A stretch of DNA of 64,000 nucleotides from Stercorarius parasiticus (GCA_013396915.1 VWZL01003483.1:280855-344854), one strand, 5' to 3'. Positions 25,398-40,100 are shown, counted from the stretch's first letter. The notes: generated from the sequence alone by a model not told the origin. Translations and numbers: made by a program.

Positions 25398-25963
25398 GAA
25401 GAGCAAAATGCATGTTCTCTGCTACTGGGAAGTTTCTACAAAGAATTTTTAAGTGCATCACAGAATAAGTCTATTCAGATTCAATTAGCAAACACCAACC
25501 CCTCATAGCAGCCATATTAATCACAGTTAAAGTGCCACAGGATCTTTCAAAGCTTTATATGAAAGGTCAAGGATTTAACTGCACATTCTCTAGACATGAA
25601 TGTACAGTATAAAGAGGTAGAAGGAAAAATGCAACCATCCCCACCTGGCATCCAAAGCCTTTTGTTAACCCATAACATGGCAACATTTCAAGTCTGGTGT
25701 CTGTTGGCCCCAGCTGGAAATATTTACAGATCCTGAAAAATATCATGTTTCCACGAACCCCCATTTTGTACCGCTAAAGATATTAGCACCGAGTTACATC
25801 TGTGCTTATGCTGTCTGAGCCAGGCTTCCAAGCATTTCTGCGTTGGCCAGCAGCACTGTCATTCCCCATCTTACGCCAAGCACGGGAGTCTGGGGCTGCT
25901 TTAAATTTAGGAAATTCCAGATCAGCCTAAAAGCCCTCTGGATTGGAGGGAAAGATTTTTTAG

Positions 25964-25984
25964 GTTTTTTTTATTATTATTATT
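25964..25984. repeat. (TTA)n trinucleotide tract
   Basis: A T run followed by about five TTA/TAT units. A similar TTA tract lies at about 43805-43825. Confidence 0.8.
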
Positions 25985-28029
25985 GTTTTAAATTTGATTA
26001 CCATTAGGCAAGGGAACGAAGATGAAAAACGCAACTAATTTATTTCCTAATATTTTGTTTAGAATTTTTTTTTTTAAACCCTACACAGCTCCCTGTTAAA
26101 TGAAATCTCCCCCACCTACTCTCTACTGGCACTTAATTAACATACTTCATAGTTTACTGCTTGCACTTCTCAGCAAGTCATGGTTTTGCTTTAAGCCTCT
26201 GCTGACTCACCTCTCTGCAGGCTCTCTTTCAGGCCAACAGCAGCTCTCTTCTTTCCAGTTAACCTCATTTAGGCCAATTTCAACATAGCTACACGCTCAA
26301 ACATTAAGAAGTCAGACTGCTAAGCAGATCCAAACAACAGGTGTCAGTAAAAACCACACCAGAATTAATGCCTCCAGCAATAACTGCTTCAGAAAACGGT
26401 AGGTCATCTTCATTTTTATGTTATGCCAAAGCAAACTTTCAGCCCACTACTTCAGTGGTGTTTTAGAAAAACAAAAGATCTATAGGCAACAAACACAACA
26501 CTAAATCATAAGAATTAATTTCCAAGTGATCAGTGGGAAGTTAGAACAACAGTTTCCATAGAGAAAAGTGCTTGGGAACACACGTCCTTTGCAAAATTGA
26601 CCTGCTAGAAAAGATTTTAAGAGCAAAGTCTAGCAAGAGCCTTCTACATGAACAACTGTTGTTCTACCTCATACCAAATAATAAATAACTTCAGATGGCA
26701 GTAAAAGAGCCTAAGGGTCTAATACTGGAGATCCCCAAATCCTAGAAATAAAAAAGGAGGTTGCTCTCTTCTTGGCTGAAATCATCCAAGCCACAAATGG
26801 AACACAATAACCTAACCCCCAAGTGGGGGCTGTCCTTAAGTGGGCAGCTATAAATCTTTTTCAGCGGTTATATTCTGCAAGAAAACAATAGCCTTTCATG
26901 GCAAAGTACTGAAGCAGCGCATTGCTCTCCTTTTGCTCTTTACAATCCCAGTTCAATGCCATATCACTTTCTCAGGGGTGCAAACAGCCTGGGCTCCTGA
27001 CTGCACTGGAACAACAGGGGTAATTAAATAACTTGGTATTTTCAGACCTCTATATGGTCCACAGAATAAAGTCAAAGCCACTAAACTTTACAAGAGTTTT
27101 GGTGTGGAAATACTGATCAAGTGGTGACACTTGCTAATGTCTACCCAGCCTTTAAAAGAAGTACACACCACAAATGTATGAATTCCTATGTTAATGTCAT
27201 GTTAAATAGATGCTTCTCAAGTCGAGATACATATAATTTCTAATGAAAGTCCCCCACAGATAGGGGAAAAAAAAAAAAGAATCCAAGCACTAGCCAAACC
27301 ACGAAGGCTGCCATCCCTCTCCTTCCCAAGGGAAAGAACAACCCACAAGCTCTGTAACCCAGAACGCTGATTTTAATACTACTCTTGAGGATAATGAATA
27401 GCATAAAGCACTTAAATACCCTTTGAAGCCTTCATGTGTAACACTTAGCATGGAGTGTAGTACATAATGTTGTGTAGATACTGTTTTCCTTCCATTTTAA
27501 ACAGAATGAATCCCCAAGCTTCTCTTAAGAAGCTCTCAATGCAATTATCAATCACACTCATATGCACATCAGTTTCAAAGCTGTCATTACATATGCCAGT
27601 TTCAAGTATTGATCTAACACTTCATACAACCTACTCTGACATTTTGCTCAGTTTTCAGTCTTTGTGATACCTCCTGGAAACTGAGCAAAGAATATCTCTT
27701 TGCTATGACTTTAGAGCACACAACATAGGAACCAATATTTAAACTCACATGGCAATAAAAACATAAGCCCTCTTAAGCTGTCTTTGTGTTGGAGCCACTT
27801 TCACATCCTGGGAGTCCTGAGAGTAACTGCAGATGGCAAGTGCAGCTCTGTTATTTTTCTCTCAAACCACACTATGAACAAAGACAGAGTCACTCCGTGT
27901 TCTCTATACACCTATCCTCTGTAGTTATCAAAAAAAAAAAAACAAGCCCAAAAAACATTAGTATGCAGTTTAAGTACTGATTCTGCAAGCTTTGCGAAAT
28001 TCATGTTACTTTAGGCAACAGAGAAGGGG

Positions 28030-28080
28030 GGGGAAAAACAAAACCAAGCCCACCACACAACCAAACAACACAGAAAACAA
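28030..28080. repeat. G run and A/C-rich low-complexity tract
   Basis: A short G tract just before it, at about 28026-28034, leads into A/C-rich units (AAACAAAACC, ACCACACAACC). It resembles the other A/C tracts of the window. Confidence 0.7.
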
Positions 28081-28386
28081 GGCAATGATCACAGTTTCCT
28101 TCTCCCTCCCTTCAAACCAAACCCTCAAAATGAATAGTCCTGGAGAAACTGAACTCAAGAAGTGTTCCATCAAACCAAAAATCCCCGCAAAAATCTTCTC
28201 GCCAAGCCGTGAATATCTATCCATAATACACTCAAAGAAGCTCCTGAAGGACGGGGGGAAGGGAGAAACAAGGACCCTGGAGAAAGAATGCGTTCAAACA
28301 GAAGGCAGAAGATTAATTTGATCAAGAGTGTTACGAAGAAATTCAGAATCTCTCCTCTTTACCTGCTCCCCCAAAATATGACATAA

Positions 28387-28399
28387 GGTCACAGTGACC
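28387..28399. promoter_or_regulatory. Perfect palindromic oestrogen response element
   Basis: GGTCACAGTGACC is an exact match to the consensus GGTCAnnnTGACC. It also matches, from established knowledge, the core of the Xenopus vitellogenin A2 element, including the CAG spacer. The base before it is A, as in the extended consensus; the base after it is A, where the extended consensus has T. Oestrogen receptor dimers bind such sites. Whether this one is used is unknown: the sequence around it shows no promoter, and the site may lie in an intron or between genes. The ten fixed bases would occur by chance about once per megabase. Confidence 0.6.
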
Positions 28400-30927
28400 A
28401 CCCTTAAAGTTAAAAAGGTGTGGCGGTGTGTGTGTCAGGCTTCCTGATATTATGACTGCTTCCTAAACTCTCCTCAAATCAAAATCCTTCTAGTGCCATA
28501 GGAGTCCTTTAAGGCAATCACTCAGCAAGGCACTTACCTATTTAAATCAACATGGTGGGGGGAAGCAGTTGTCAGCATCAAACATACTATTTGTGAATCT
28601 ATCCTAGAGTGAGCCTCCTGACATCAGTTTTTTGATTTAGGAATATGAATCTCAAGGGATAGGAGGGAGTGTCTGCTTCCTAAACACTCAAAATCAAGAG
28701 ATTAGATGCAACGAGTCACAAAACACACTTACTCTTTTTTTTCAAACTTAACTCCAAATAGTCTATCCGTACAAAAAGATTCAATACACCATTATGCTGC
28801 CTTCTAACACCAGAGAAACATGTTGTGACTGAATCTCTACCACAAGTTGGTAGATATTAGAAGTTTGACTTCTCCAGAAGACATCAAATAAATCATCAGG
28901 GTACACAGCAGAACTAAAGTTTAACAAACAAAAAATTTAACAAAAATAAACAACCCACCCAAATTTACCCACAGTCAGATGACGGCAACCTGAATACTCA
29001 TAGGTGGTTTTCTACTCCACAGGAAAAAAAAAAAAGAAGTAGAAATGGCACATCAACAATAGGTTCATTTCCATGCAACTTATTTTAAGCCTCAATTATG
29101 ATACCAACAAATGTTCATATCAGAACAACTCCATCCCTACTGAAAACAATCTTAAACACTTGTATATCTGCAGCATTTAGCCTGTCACTTAAGGAACTGC
29201 GTTTGCTAAGGAGTTTTAGATCTATGCAGAAGTTGTGATAATCAAGTTACTGAAATTGAGTACTCTTTTCTACCAGTAAATGCAAAAAGACAATTGAGTT
29301 TCCAAGCAACAATTCTGCTACTGAGACTCACAGATGCTAGAGCACGAGGGAAAAGTAACTGCAAGATTTAACAGCTGGTAACAGAAAGCCCCTAACTTCA
29401 CTAGCCATAAAGTGTATTTGCTTCTGTAAAGGTAAAGCAGGCCTGGAGCTCTGTTTTATATATCATCCAAGAATCTGTTTGGGCTTTGCTTTTTGGTTTG
29501 TTTTTACTTTTTGGAGGTGTGCTTTAATGCACTGCAGAAGTTTTAGACTGGCATGTCCCAAACCAATGTCCTTCCTGTTTGTGGGACAGCCTTCATCTGG
29601 ACAGAAGTAACACTAGCTCCCTGACGTGGCCTACCTTACCAAAGGAACACAGCTAAAAGGGATGTGGTACTCCAGCATCCAAATCAAGCTTTTCTAGTGT
29701 ACTCATGGGCTGGCTGCGTGATCTCTCTGAGATTCAGCTCCCTGCAAGGTCTTTTAAATTCTTTTGTTCTGCTACACCTGCCAACAATGCAGACCTGCCT
29801 AGTTGTGGGCCTGTCTGCGCCACCCTGCTCTTCATTAACACCTAATTGAGTTTGCCTGACTCCACAGCTCGGTCCAACCACCTCAACTGCTTCATCCTCC
29901 TGCTTCTGTGAGGCTACAGGCTTTCTCCTGCAGAAGCAGCTATTCTTCCCAGTCTCCAAGGTTATCTACGGCTTCTGTATGAAACACCCCAACACTAGCA
30001 ATCTTCCCATATGGTCCACGTTTGACCAAGGCACTGTGCACAACTGTTACTCCTTAGGTAGCTAGCAACCCTCTCTCATCCTCAGCATGCTCTTTGACAA
30101 ACTCACACTCTCTCCAGTACTATTCAAGGAGAAAGCCTGGTCTTAAAGAGCATCCTTCTCTGCTTTTCCAAAGTGTTTCTGGAACGGCTCTTTTAAGTGG
30201 CTATTTTGCATAGTCTCTGCCATTTGTGTCTAAAATATGTCCCCGTTGAATTTGGGACACGCAGCCAGAAGCACAGGCTTTCCATTCTTCAGCTCAGCCC
30301 AGTCGCAGGCTAGCGAGGTGGATGGAAATCTAGGGTGAGACTGCAAAGGCTGCTTTTACTCTAATGCTAAAAAGAGCATAGACAGAGTTTCCTCTGTCCG
30401 ACAGATTGAAAAAAGGAAATAGGATGCAGAGTCAGAAGAGGGAGAGTTTGCTTTATAACATACTCCATCTACACAGCTTTGAAAGGCTGATAAGCACTGT
30501 AAATAACCACAGTCTCTTGGGGAAGGGGGGGAAGAGAGGTACCCCTCCTCCCCAAACATTTTTCCTTTCTCTGAAGAGGTAAAATTCATCTTAAGCAAGT
30601 GACTGAAATCAACAATAGATTGTTAATCATGTGGGCCAAGATACCAGAGATTCAATCTAGTTTAATGGTCTCTCAGCCAGCTAGAGTGAACATTTCTATG
30701 CAGAGTTTTGCTGTGAGAAGGCAATAGTCTATTATCTGTCAGGCGATGCTGGTTACTTTTTAACTAAAAGGCAGTTTTCTCATTTTGAATCTATGTAGTA
30801 TAGTTTAATTTAATGCTATTGATTAACATTAGAGCAACCACTGCTGATATGAATGATCTCCTAAACACAGGGCTTTTGCAGTAGGGTGGATATAGCATAT
30901 GCTCTCTTTCTATGGACTAGGTACCGC

Positions 30928-30957
30928 AAAAAAAAAAAAACAAACAAACCAAAAAAC
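30928..30957. repeat. Poly(A) and A/C-rich tract
   Basis: About thirteen A, then CAAACAAACC and AAAAAACC. Low-complexity sequence of the same type as at 24817 and 31872. Confidence 0.85.
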
Positions 30958-31725
30958 CAGTTGCAAACATTGCATTAACTTATTTCAAATGAGAGGTATA
31001 AGAGATATACCAGTATCTCTTCTCATTTCCTTCTCTCCTCCCATTTTACGCTTTCCCTGCACTTTTTTAATTAAACCAGAACTGGAAGTTGAAACAGAGC
31101 TGAAGGAGTATGCAAAGGACCTTAAGTCAGACCTCCCAACAGGAACTATGCAGACACAAATACACAGTCCTCAGTTTTGCCCCATACCTATGCAGACTCT
31201 TCCTCCTCAAAAATCAATAAATAAGAGAACACAACACAGAGGCTAAGACAATAAGCCTACAAAATATTCACAGTAAATAAGGTGGGACTAGGTTAATTTT
31301 TCCTTGGTTTTCTCACCCCCGCTCCCACCTTTTCCTATTTTAGAGAGGTAGAAGACCGGATGAAACAATTGTTAACCTCCTCCAAGTTTTAGCTTTTCTC
31401 TGTTTTGTAATAAAAGAAGCAGTGTTAGTTTAAAACCAGACTAATAGGTGGTGGGAAAGAAGGCACATATCGTAACTCTGCTCAGCAAACTAAACCAGAT
31501 TTGAATTCTCCGCCTTTGAGACATGAAGTAACTATAAATCCCACTAGGAAAAGGCCATTTGCTGACAGAGATCGTAGATAGCAGGTGTTAAATTACCTAC
31601 TGTCCATTGCCTCATGAATACAAATGTGTATTGAGAATTACCTTTCAAAAAGCAATAATGCAATAAAAGAACAGAGTTCAGACTAACTCACTGGGGAATG
31701 ATGTAAACTAGCGAAGATAACATTT

Positions 31726-31763
31726 CACAGATCATAGCTGTTTCCACAGATCATAGCTGTTTC
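31726..31763. repeat. Perfect 19-bp tandem duplication
   Basis: CACAGATCATAGCTGTTTC at 31726-31744 is repeated without change at 31745-31763. Two copies only, with no spacer. Identity between the copies suggests a recent replication-slippage duplication, which may differ between individuals or close species. Confidence 0.95.
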
Positions 31764-31871
31764 CAAACAGACTGGCTAGAGGATGTTTGCCCAGCATTTC
31801 TTTCATGCTACATTAACCTAGAGCTAATCTGAGACTCATTTTCACAAACACCATATTTAGATAAACATGTT

Positions 31872-31913
31872 AAAAAAAAAAAAACAAACACAAAACCAAA
31901 AAAACAAACACAC
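31872..31913. repeat. Poly(A) and A/C-rich tract
   Basis: Thirteen A, then CAAACACAAAACC and CAAACACACCC units. Low-complexity sequence. Confidence 0.85.
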
Positions 31914-34900
31914 CCAGGATCCCCTGCAAATGAACAGGTAATACCTGTTTATTATTTGTGGCATGCAATTACAGAGGAAACGGGTTCCCAAGTTTGTTCT
32001 TACTGCACACACACAAAATTCCTGAAAAGCCAGTATTTGCTAAATCAAATTCTACAAATAGGGAGAAAAGACAGTATATCAACTATATCCACAATGTACT
32101 TGTCGCGACTACTTGTGGCAACTAATTTTTTTTTTCTCTAAATGGTTAACATCGTGATAATCCACTTTTCAGGTTCTCGCTCATTCTGATAACATAGGTC
32201 ACAACACCGCCCTAATCAGAACAATATATACGATGCCTAGACCAGATAATCTTATGGCTAAGCTCCTATTCCCACTTGTGGATAAAAGCACTGTAGCTAG
32301 GTAGATACAGACTGTAATGCACAGGTGTAACCCATCACAGAGAAAGCTACATCTGAAGAGTGCCAATAAAAGGACAGCCATCAGGGACTGGGGTTGTTTA
32401 TTTTTGAAAGGAGTAGGGGGAGAAGATAAGGCAATTGTAGAAAGCAGTTGTTTATATAAACACATGCAGGTTATTCCTGCAATGTCCTTCAGTAACAGAT
32501 CACTAACAAGAACCTCTTTTCTATGAAAGATGATGTCTCCCTGGTTGCATTGCACAGTGCCTCTCATTACTGTTTCAGCACATCTTAACTTTTTGCCCCT
32601 ACAGAGACATAGGAATCTTTACTGAAACTAGTCACACATTTCTGCAATATCATTTTTTAATCTTGCATACAATAAATACTTGTTTTTGTTAATGCCACTG
32701 GCTGAGTGGCCTTTGATAAACAATAAATACTGCAGCATAGTTTTCTCATCAGTCAAGCCATATAAAAGGCCAATGCAGCAATTTAATCTCCTTTTGCTGC
32801 AAGCTGTCTAAACGCAGTGCTTTTTAACAAGACAGTTTTGTTCTAAGAGCACACACTCCATCCAACTCTTGTCATTAATTTGAAAAATTACATGCACGAT
32901 TCCCGGTCCCTGGGAAACATGCAGCTATCTTACAACTATTCTTTAGAACGAAATTTCTTTTAGACAGAGTTGGAATGATCACTGACACAATAGCTGTCAA
33001 AGAAGAAAAATAAAATTTAAGATCCATCAAATGATTTCTTAACTGGTTTCTGGTTTCTTAAAGGTTTTCTTTGTTGGTTGGTTTCGGGTTTTGAGACATG
33101 TACAGATTCTAATTTCAAATTTAAACAGAGGTCAAACAACTCAAAACCAATTACTTGGTCACACCTATTACAAAGGCATCATATTTTAAAAACCAACCAA
33201 CCAAGAAAGCATGCATTTTTTCCTCTCACCTTCCTAAAGCAGAAGAGAACTCCAGGTATTGGAACCACATATAGATTATTTTTATGCACACAGAGTCAAT
33301 AGTCTGTTCAATGTCTTTCAGTGACCACAATATTTGCTACCAACACTGGATTTATCTATTCAAACACAGCGTGGCAAACTGTTGTGCCCGTATCCCAGGT
33401 CTGCTCTGCAGGACAAGATGCTCCTTGGTCTAGAGCAGGAAAGTTAGCTCAGAGCAGACTGGAAAGAAGGCCATTACAGAAACGTGTGGCAGCCTTCCAA
33501 CAGGAGCAGAAGGGGCAAAGGCCCAGCCTAACTTATCCTAAAAAATGGATATTTTTATTGCAGTTTATTGCAAGGACTGTATTACACAGCTGCTAAAATT
33601 CAACAGCCTCTTCAGTCTCACTGTCCAAAAAACATATTTCCCTCCACAGGTTACATATCACAAACTCACTAGGTCTTCAGATCAAGAAGTTTTGCAAACT
33701 GACTTCAGTTTTTCATTCAGTCTCAAGCTCAAGTTCATGTTCACTGCAGCGTCATCACCCTCTTAGTAAAGATGACTAGCAATCAGCAAAAGAGCACTGA
33801 ACAGCTGGTCAGTAGTGAGGAGTTCTGCCGGATTCAAACTGATGATCTATTATGGAAGTGAAAGTCTTTCTAATATTTTACTAATCCTTCAAGCAACCCA
33901 GTGTGCCTATTCCCTTATCTCCTACACCCTCCAGTAAAAAGAAGTTAGGCGAGAACAGACCGAAACTTTGCTCCAGGAAAGTTCCCTTTGAAGTTATACA
34001 TCATTCATGCATTATGTAGAGATCTCTCTTATTTTGACTTGTAAAAGTCAAACTCTCTCCTGACCTGAAAATGTGAGCAGGAGACCTTTTGAATTTTTCA
34101 TCATGGAAACTCATTGTAACAAATTAACATTTTAATCCATTTACCTTCCCAAGCAAATTTTAAAATGTCAAGTATTTTACACAAAATGTACAACGACACA
34201 GAACATTTCTATCCAACAATACTGGAGTGCCTTCCAGAATTATTCAAAATAAACAATTCATTAGTGAGAATGGCATAATTTCCTAAGGTCTTAACTAACT
34301 AGACAGTGAGTGCAAAACCTGAATTGCCATTTAGAAAAACAGAAAAGTTTAATTTCAAACTTTAATTTTATCTTTCTTTGGGGCAAAAAGTAATTTAAGT
34401 GTAGCACAAGTCCCATGCATACACAAGGAATTTTTTCAAACACTTCTGTTCATAACATCAGAAGATCAACTGGCTGTTTGGACTTAATTCTCACTGTTAT
34501 TCACGGTATGGATGCAAAAGGAGTTTAGGAATGCAGGGTGTGGAGGTGGGGGAACAAACAAAAACCAATGAAAACAGAACAAGAAAAGCCCTATTCACTC
34601 TCATTCCTCTGCAAATCCAAAAGTGGAGAATGAAGGTGAAGAAGATGGTCTAGAAGCAGTCAGGAGAAGCAGAATTGGTCTGTGCTACCTGGGACACCAT
34701 TGCGTGTCTAAAATCTAGGAAAGTTCCCCATGATGACAGGCCAATCACAGGTAATCCCACTTAAGAGTCCATATAAATACTTCAGTTCTCCCAGATGCCT
34801 TTTGTTTCTTGCACTGAAACAGAAGATGACAACATACCAGAAGAAGAGACATCCCAGATCACAAAAGAGGAGACATCCTAGGTGAAAGACAGAATAGGAA

Positions 34901-35247
34901 TTTCTGTGCTAGAAGATAAGACTTCAAAATCTAGTGCCCATCTGCACAGTGGATAATTGATCTCCATCAGACAGAACTCACTACCAGTAGTCAGCTTGTC
35001 AGTAATTTAGGGATCACTTCCCTGAGAAAGTGATGATACAGCGATGAACACCAACACGAGTCAAAGACTAGAGCAATGTGGGAGTAATATAGTCGTCCCA
35101 AAACACCAAAAGCCTCCAGCCTCAATGAAAAACCTCCTCACAGCCACCATATTCACAAGCTCTCCAGTCAATTTCAAAACCAATGTTGTTCATAATCCAG
35201 TCAAGGAGATAAACTGAAATGGGGTGTAGGAAATGTTAAAGATTGTA

Positions 35248-35286
35248 GAGGAGGGAGAAAAAAGAAAAGAAAAGAGAAGAAAAGAA
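35248..35286. repeat. Polypurine (GAAAA)n-like tract
   Basis: Thirty-nine purines in a row, mostly GAAAA, GAGAA and AAAAG units. Possible triplex-forming polypurine DNA, but too irregular to call a clean microsatellite. Confidence 0.8.
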
Positions 35287-37079
35287 CATCGGAGCAAGGA
35301 CTTCTGAACTTGGAAGGAAATCATACAGAAGATCCAATTTTATTTAAACAACCAAAAAAATTTTACTGAGTGTAATTCACAATGAAAAATACAACTTTTG
35401 GGTTTAATTTAAAAACATCTCATGTCTCAGCTGAAAGAGGGATCCAGAAAAAAAAAAAGTGTTTGCTGCAGCTGGGGGGTGAGAAACCATAACAGTGGAT
35501 TTCAAGTATGACAGACTAGGTGCCTATGGGTCTTCTCACATAAATATTGGTAACAGTGGTGGGCTTTTGTGGTACTACCAGTTACTTCATCAGACTCTTC
35601 TTCTGAGCCAGGAGGTGAAATAATTAATCTTCACATTACATGCAAAAATGCCATTGTCCTTTCTTCAGATCCTATTCCATACGTCAATCCTCCATAATTC
35701 AAACAGAAGAACACTCAAATAATCAAGCATGATTCATATTCCCAGTTCAAGAAAAACCTCAAATCCAGGTAATTCTGTGACTAAGTTAGCCATCTTAATT
35801 GGGATGGCATTTGGCCTACATATAACACTTGCTTCAGGACAGTGCATCTCTTCAAGATATTTCATCAGCATGTCGGGTCTCAGAATTGAGAATATCCACA
35901 CAAAGCACTGCATAACATCTGACCAATCTGTTCTTTGTTGCAGCCAACGCTCAGGAGATGAGAACATTATTCTCAATCAACCTTTTAGAGGATGAAAATT
36001 TAACAATTCACATGTACTTCCCAGAGTATACAGGTACAAATCCTGAATTAGCGTTTTTAGCAGCTTCTGAAATAAGGAAGATTTCTTTCCTCCCTCAAGG
36101 AAAAAGGAGGGGGAAGGAAAGAAAATCTAGCTTACTTTTTCATTACTGCACATTTTAAAGCCTGATAAGCAATTATCTCAAACTTACTAAAAAAATAAAG
36201 TTTTAAGGCATTTATTAAATTAACCTCCTGAGAGACTAGGTCTGTACCAGCATTCAGCATAGTATCCTTCTGGCTGTCCCTGTACATCATAAGTTTAGAG
36301 AGCCATTTTCCAGTCACTACTTTATGTTCATTGATATTCAGTATCTAATTACTTTTTCTAGGTTGCAGCTCTTTTTAGTGATGGAAGGACGGAATAAGGG
36401 GACCAACAATTATTGCAAATTTATACTTTTCTAAGCTGTCCCAAATTTCTTATTCCAGAGGTGCACTTTTTCAGTGAGACTTTGACAAGAGAAAACATGA
36501 AATCAACAGAATGTTTAGACATTCATGGTGTACTTGGAACTCATTTGAAGACTTAACTCAGCAACGCTTTTGCCATACATATTGCCTGCTCAGAAGGGGT
36601 TTTCATCATCGTCTGCATTCAGGAAAAGAGGCAAAAAAAGCAATAGAGATAGATATAGGTGCTCATGTGAAGAGCAGCTGCTGAGTTTATCCCAATAATC
36701 TGCATGAAGACTGAAGGAGAAGAATTGTGCTCTTAGGAGCTATTTTATTAATTTCAGACATTTCAGTATGTTATTATTCACCTAGGGTACAAAGTCAACC
36801 ATACTGTGATAGAAAAATGAGGCTCAGAATGAGCTTGCATTCTGTTGACAGCAGTTTTTCAACGGTCCGAGTGTCACATTACCACTCTGACAAAACTGAT
36901 CTGTGACAAAACCATACAACAGTTAAGCAGTAGAGTTTATTGAAGTTAAGTAAAACAGGTTTGACTACAGCTTTTGAACACCTGGAGGTCAATTTTTGTT
37001 CTTTTTTTCTGTAATCTTGAGGAAAATTACCTCACCTGAGAGATCTTGGAGACTTTTTTCAGGTTTTTTGTTGGTTTGG

Positions 37080-37101
37080 TTTTTTTTTAATTTTTTTTTT
37101 A
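37080..37101. repeat. T-rich tract
   Basis: T9-AA-T10-A. It follows GTTGGTTTGG-type units, the complement of the A/C-rich tracts elsewhere. Confidence 0.8.
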
Positions 37102-40100
37102 TTCTCTCAATCTGTGTAGAGTCCCTCAGAGACAAACAAATGTCAAAAGTGAGCACAAAGTGGTGTTCTGCTCTGAAAAGTGACTCAGTAAAACATTGCA
37201 AGATTACACATTTATTCTGTCTCACTGTTTTAATGATCAGGTTTGTCTTGCTTATAAACAAAAAAAAGCTTTTTTTCTTAGCTGTGGCCCTGCAAATTTC
37301 ACCCAAAGTCTCAAAAATTAAGCTATAGTCCTTCATTCTAATTGATTATCTGCAGACATGGCTCCCTGCAGTTCCTTACAGTACATACCATTCTCTAGGC
37401 AATCTTATGGCAATGGGGCCTCTTGATAACAGACCCTTGGTTGTGCAGAGAGCCAAGGAGAATCCTACTGTCTGTACTGCAGAACTCAAACATCTGTATT
37501 CACCATCTCTCACAAAAGCAGATCTGCCAGCTATGAAGGCGCTACATTTTTACCTTCCTCAAGGTCTTCATGCACTCTATTTCTAAAGTTCAAAACTAGA
37601 CCTCTTGTTCCTGACATGAAGAAATACATGTCACCAAAGAATTCTGACTGGAACTTGCATTCCAGGTCTCCTCTCCCTACCACACTTAAGTTTTCAACCA
37701 TGTTCACAATGTGACAGTGCAACTTGGAAGTTATTTTAATCTGGTCAGGTGTCTCAAATAGTCAGTGATTATTTTAAATGTTGTTTATGCTGAAATAACC
37801 ACACACATTTGGAAGAGCTAAACAGGGTTTGTCCATACAACTCCAGAGAATCTAGCATTTGACTGTCTAAAGCACTATTTTCAAGGTGCGCTTTCCCCCC
37901 CACCTCTAATTCAAAATAGAGGTTACTATCATGAGCCTCTATGAACCTTATTTCATAGTGAATGCTAAAAAATAGGTTAAGGCATTATTAAGCTTGTACA
38001 GATAGGCACACACATACATCATGAAAGGAGAGCTGAACATAAAAAAAAAAGTCTATTCTTTTTCATTGTCTGTTCTGCTGCCATGCTCTTTACATGAAAG
38101 CATAATTCTTCTAATCAGTCAAAAAAGTTATTTAATATAATTATGAACCTGAAGACTACCATAAAGAACATTCAAAAGGGCAGAATCAGACTATGCATTC
38201 ACTCATTAGCACCTTGTAATCCATGCAGTGAAAAGCTCATTTCACATTGGTATAACATAGTGCTTTTTTAATATAACAGGCATAAAAAACAGAATGAGAG
38301 AGAAAATGCATGCCTCAATATTCCAGATGTGAGTTGGCCAGTTATTACTTTAAAAATATCCTTCCTTATCAATGTAAACAAGCCTTTTAAGAATTTAACT
38401 AAAGAAACAGAGCGATCCTTTATGTACTGGATCCCATTCCAAAATAAGGAACCATTACAGATTTTCCTGGACTAGTTTAAGAAATCCTCCTTTGAATTTT
38501 CAACCCTGGACAGCAATACCAACTGTCCCATCCTCCCAGACCAAGTACAATTAACGAAAGATTGTAACTGAAACCCACGTGAAGCTTTGGTCAATGCTGG
38601 ACTTTTTTTACAAGGTAAAACATTCCTCAAATTAAGATCCAGAGCCCTCTATGCAGGAAGCTGGCATAGGTTAAAGGTGAACACTAAATAAGCCTCTATA
38701 ATTTCAAACTTAGAACACTATTTCTTTTCTTAGGGGAACAGGTCAGAAGTCCCTTTTCCCTCAAACAGCAGCAATAAAACAGAAGTGCAGAAATTACTAT
38801 TTCTGCAGCAAGACTTCTTCACACTGCTGTCTCTACTTGGCAAACAATAGGACTTACCCACACGAATTAACAACAGCAGGAGTCACTCACAGTAAAGACA
38901 ATATTGAGGTGTTTCAAAGGAAGACTGAGTTATATCTCATGAGGGGCTCAAATACAGCAGCTCTGCTCTAAGAGATCCCACATGGAGCACATCCTGGCAT
39001 CAGGCATTCCAAGCAATGGCAAAACCAGTCTAGGATACAGCTTGTGCTAATGATGATACTGCCCTTGACACAAACTTGATATTTTATTAAAGTGGAGGAA
39101 ACAGCTTTTATGCCATACTTGCCCTTAGCTTTTCCATACAAATAAACATCAGGTCAGGAAAGAAACCTTGCTTCAGGGACACACTGTAAAAATGCTCTAG
39201 GAAGCAAGGCAACAAGTAGAAATTGGATGCTACGTGGGGATGTAGCTTGTTATCTTAGCTATCAACACCTTATCAACAACTCACACTCCTGAAGTGATGA
39301 ATGCAATTAGCACTCTTTCTCCCTTCCCTCTTGAGGAGTATCTCTGCCTTTTTCCAGATTCACCAAGATATTTTTAAACTCTGGATATGTAGATATGTCC
39401 AATCATTTACCCAACCTTACCCTTGCTTGGACAGGAAATAAATGGTCTTCACAATAAACAACTTCATAATGTAAAATCTAGAAGACAGTGCAAGTCTGAA
39501 TTACCCTCTTTGATGAGGTTACCCACTGCAGGTCCCATAGGGAGTGGCAGCCCTATTAGAAGACAGCTGTGATCTCCTTTCTCTGTCACTAGACAGGACA
39601 TTTAATTCTGTACCAGTGAGAATTTCAGGGGACCTTGTCAGCTAATTAGATTATGAACTCCCACTGTACTATGGAGGGGTTATTTATTTCTCTGTGTTGG
39701 TTTGCATTCACACCTACTCTTTACTTTTTTTCCTTCTCCCTTACAAGTTAAAGACTAAGCATAGATTCAACAAAAGACAAAAATTAACTTTTAGATAATC
39801 TTGGCTTGACTGGAATTCACAAGTTACCAAATGCCTTTACAGTGATTGCACAGGAAGTGGGTACCAAAAGAAACATTTTGGAGGTTTTAGGGTGTTAACC
39901 TCTAGGAATACTGGAAAGAAATTAGATGCCTCACCTCCATTCAGTACCAGAACCTGAATTAAGATGTTTCCTTTGTTTACATTGAGCCCACACCTGCTGT
40001 ATCCTAAAACTCTACTTTGCTGTGGGCTGACATACCTTCTCAATTCCTCATATAGAAGCTGGCCCACTCCATAAAGATATTCAATCATTCAGTAGGCCAG

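Noticed and set aside
36989..37336. Two opposed open frames of about 110 codons
   Set aside because: Both derive from T/A-rich low-complexity sequence; the peptides are runs of F and K.
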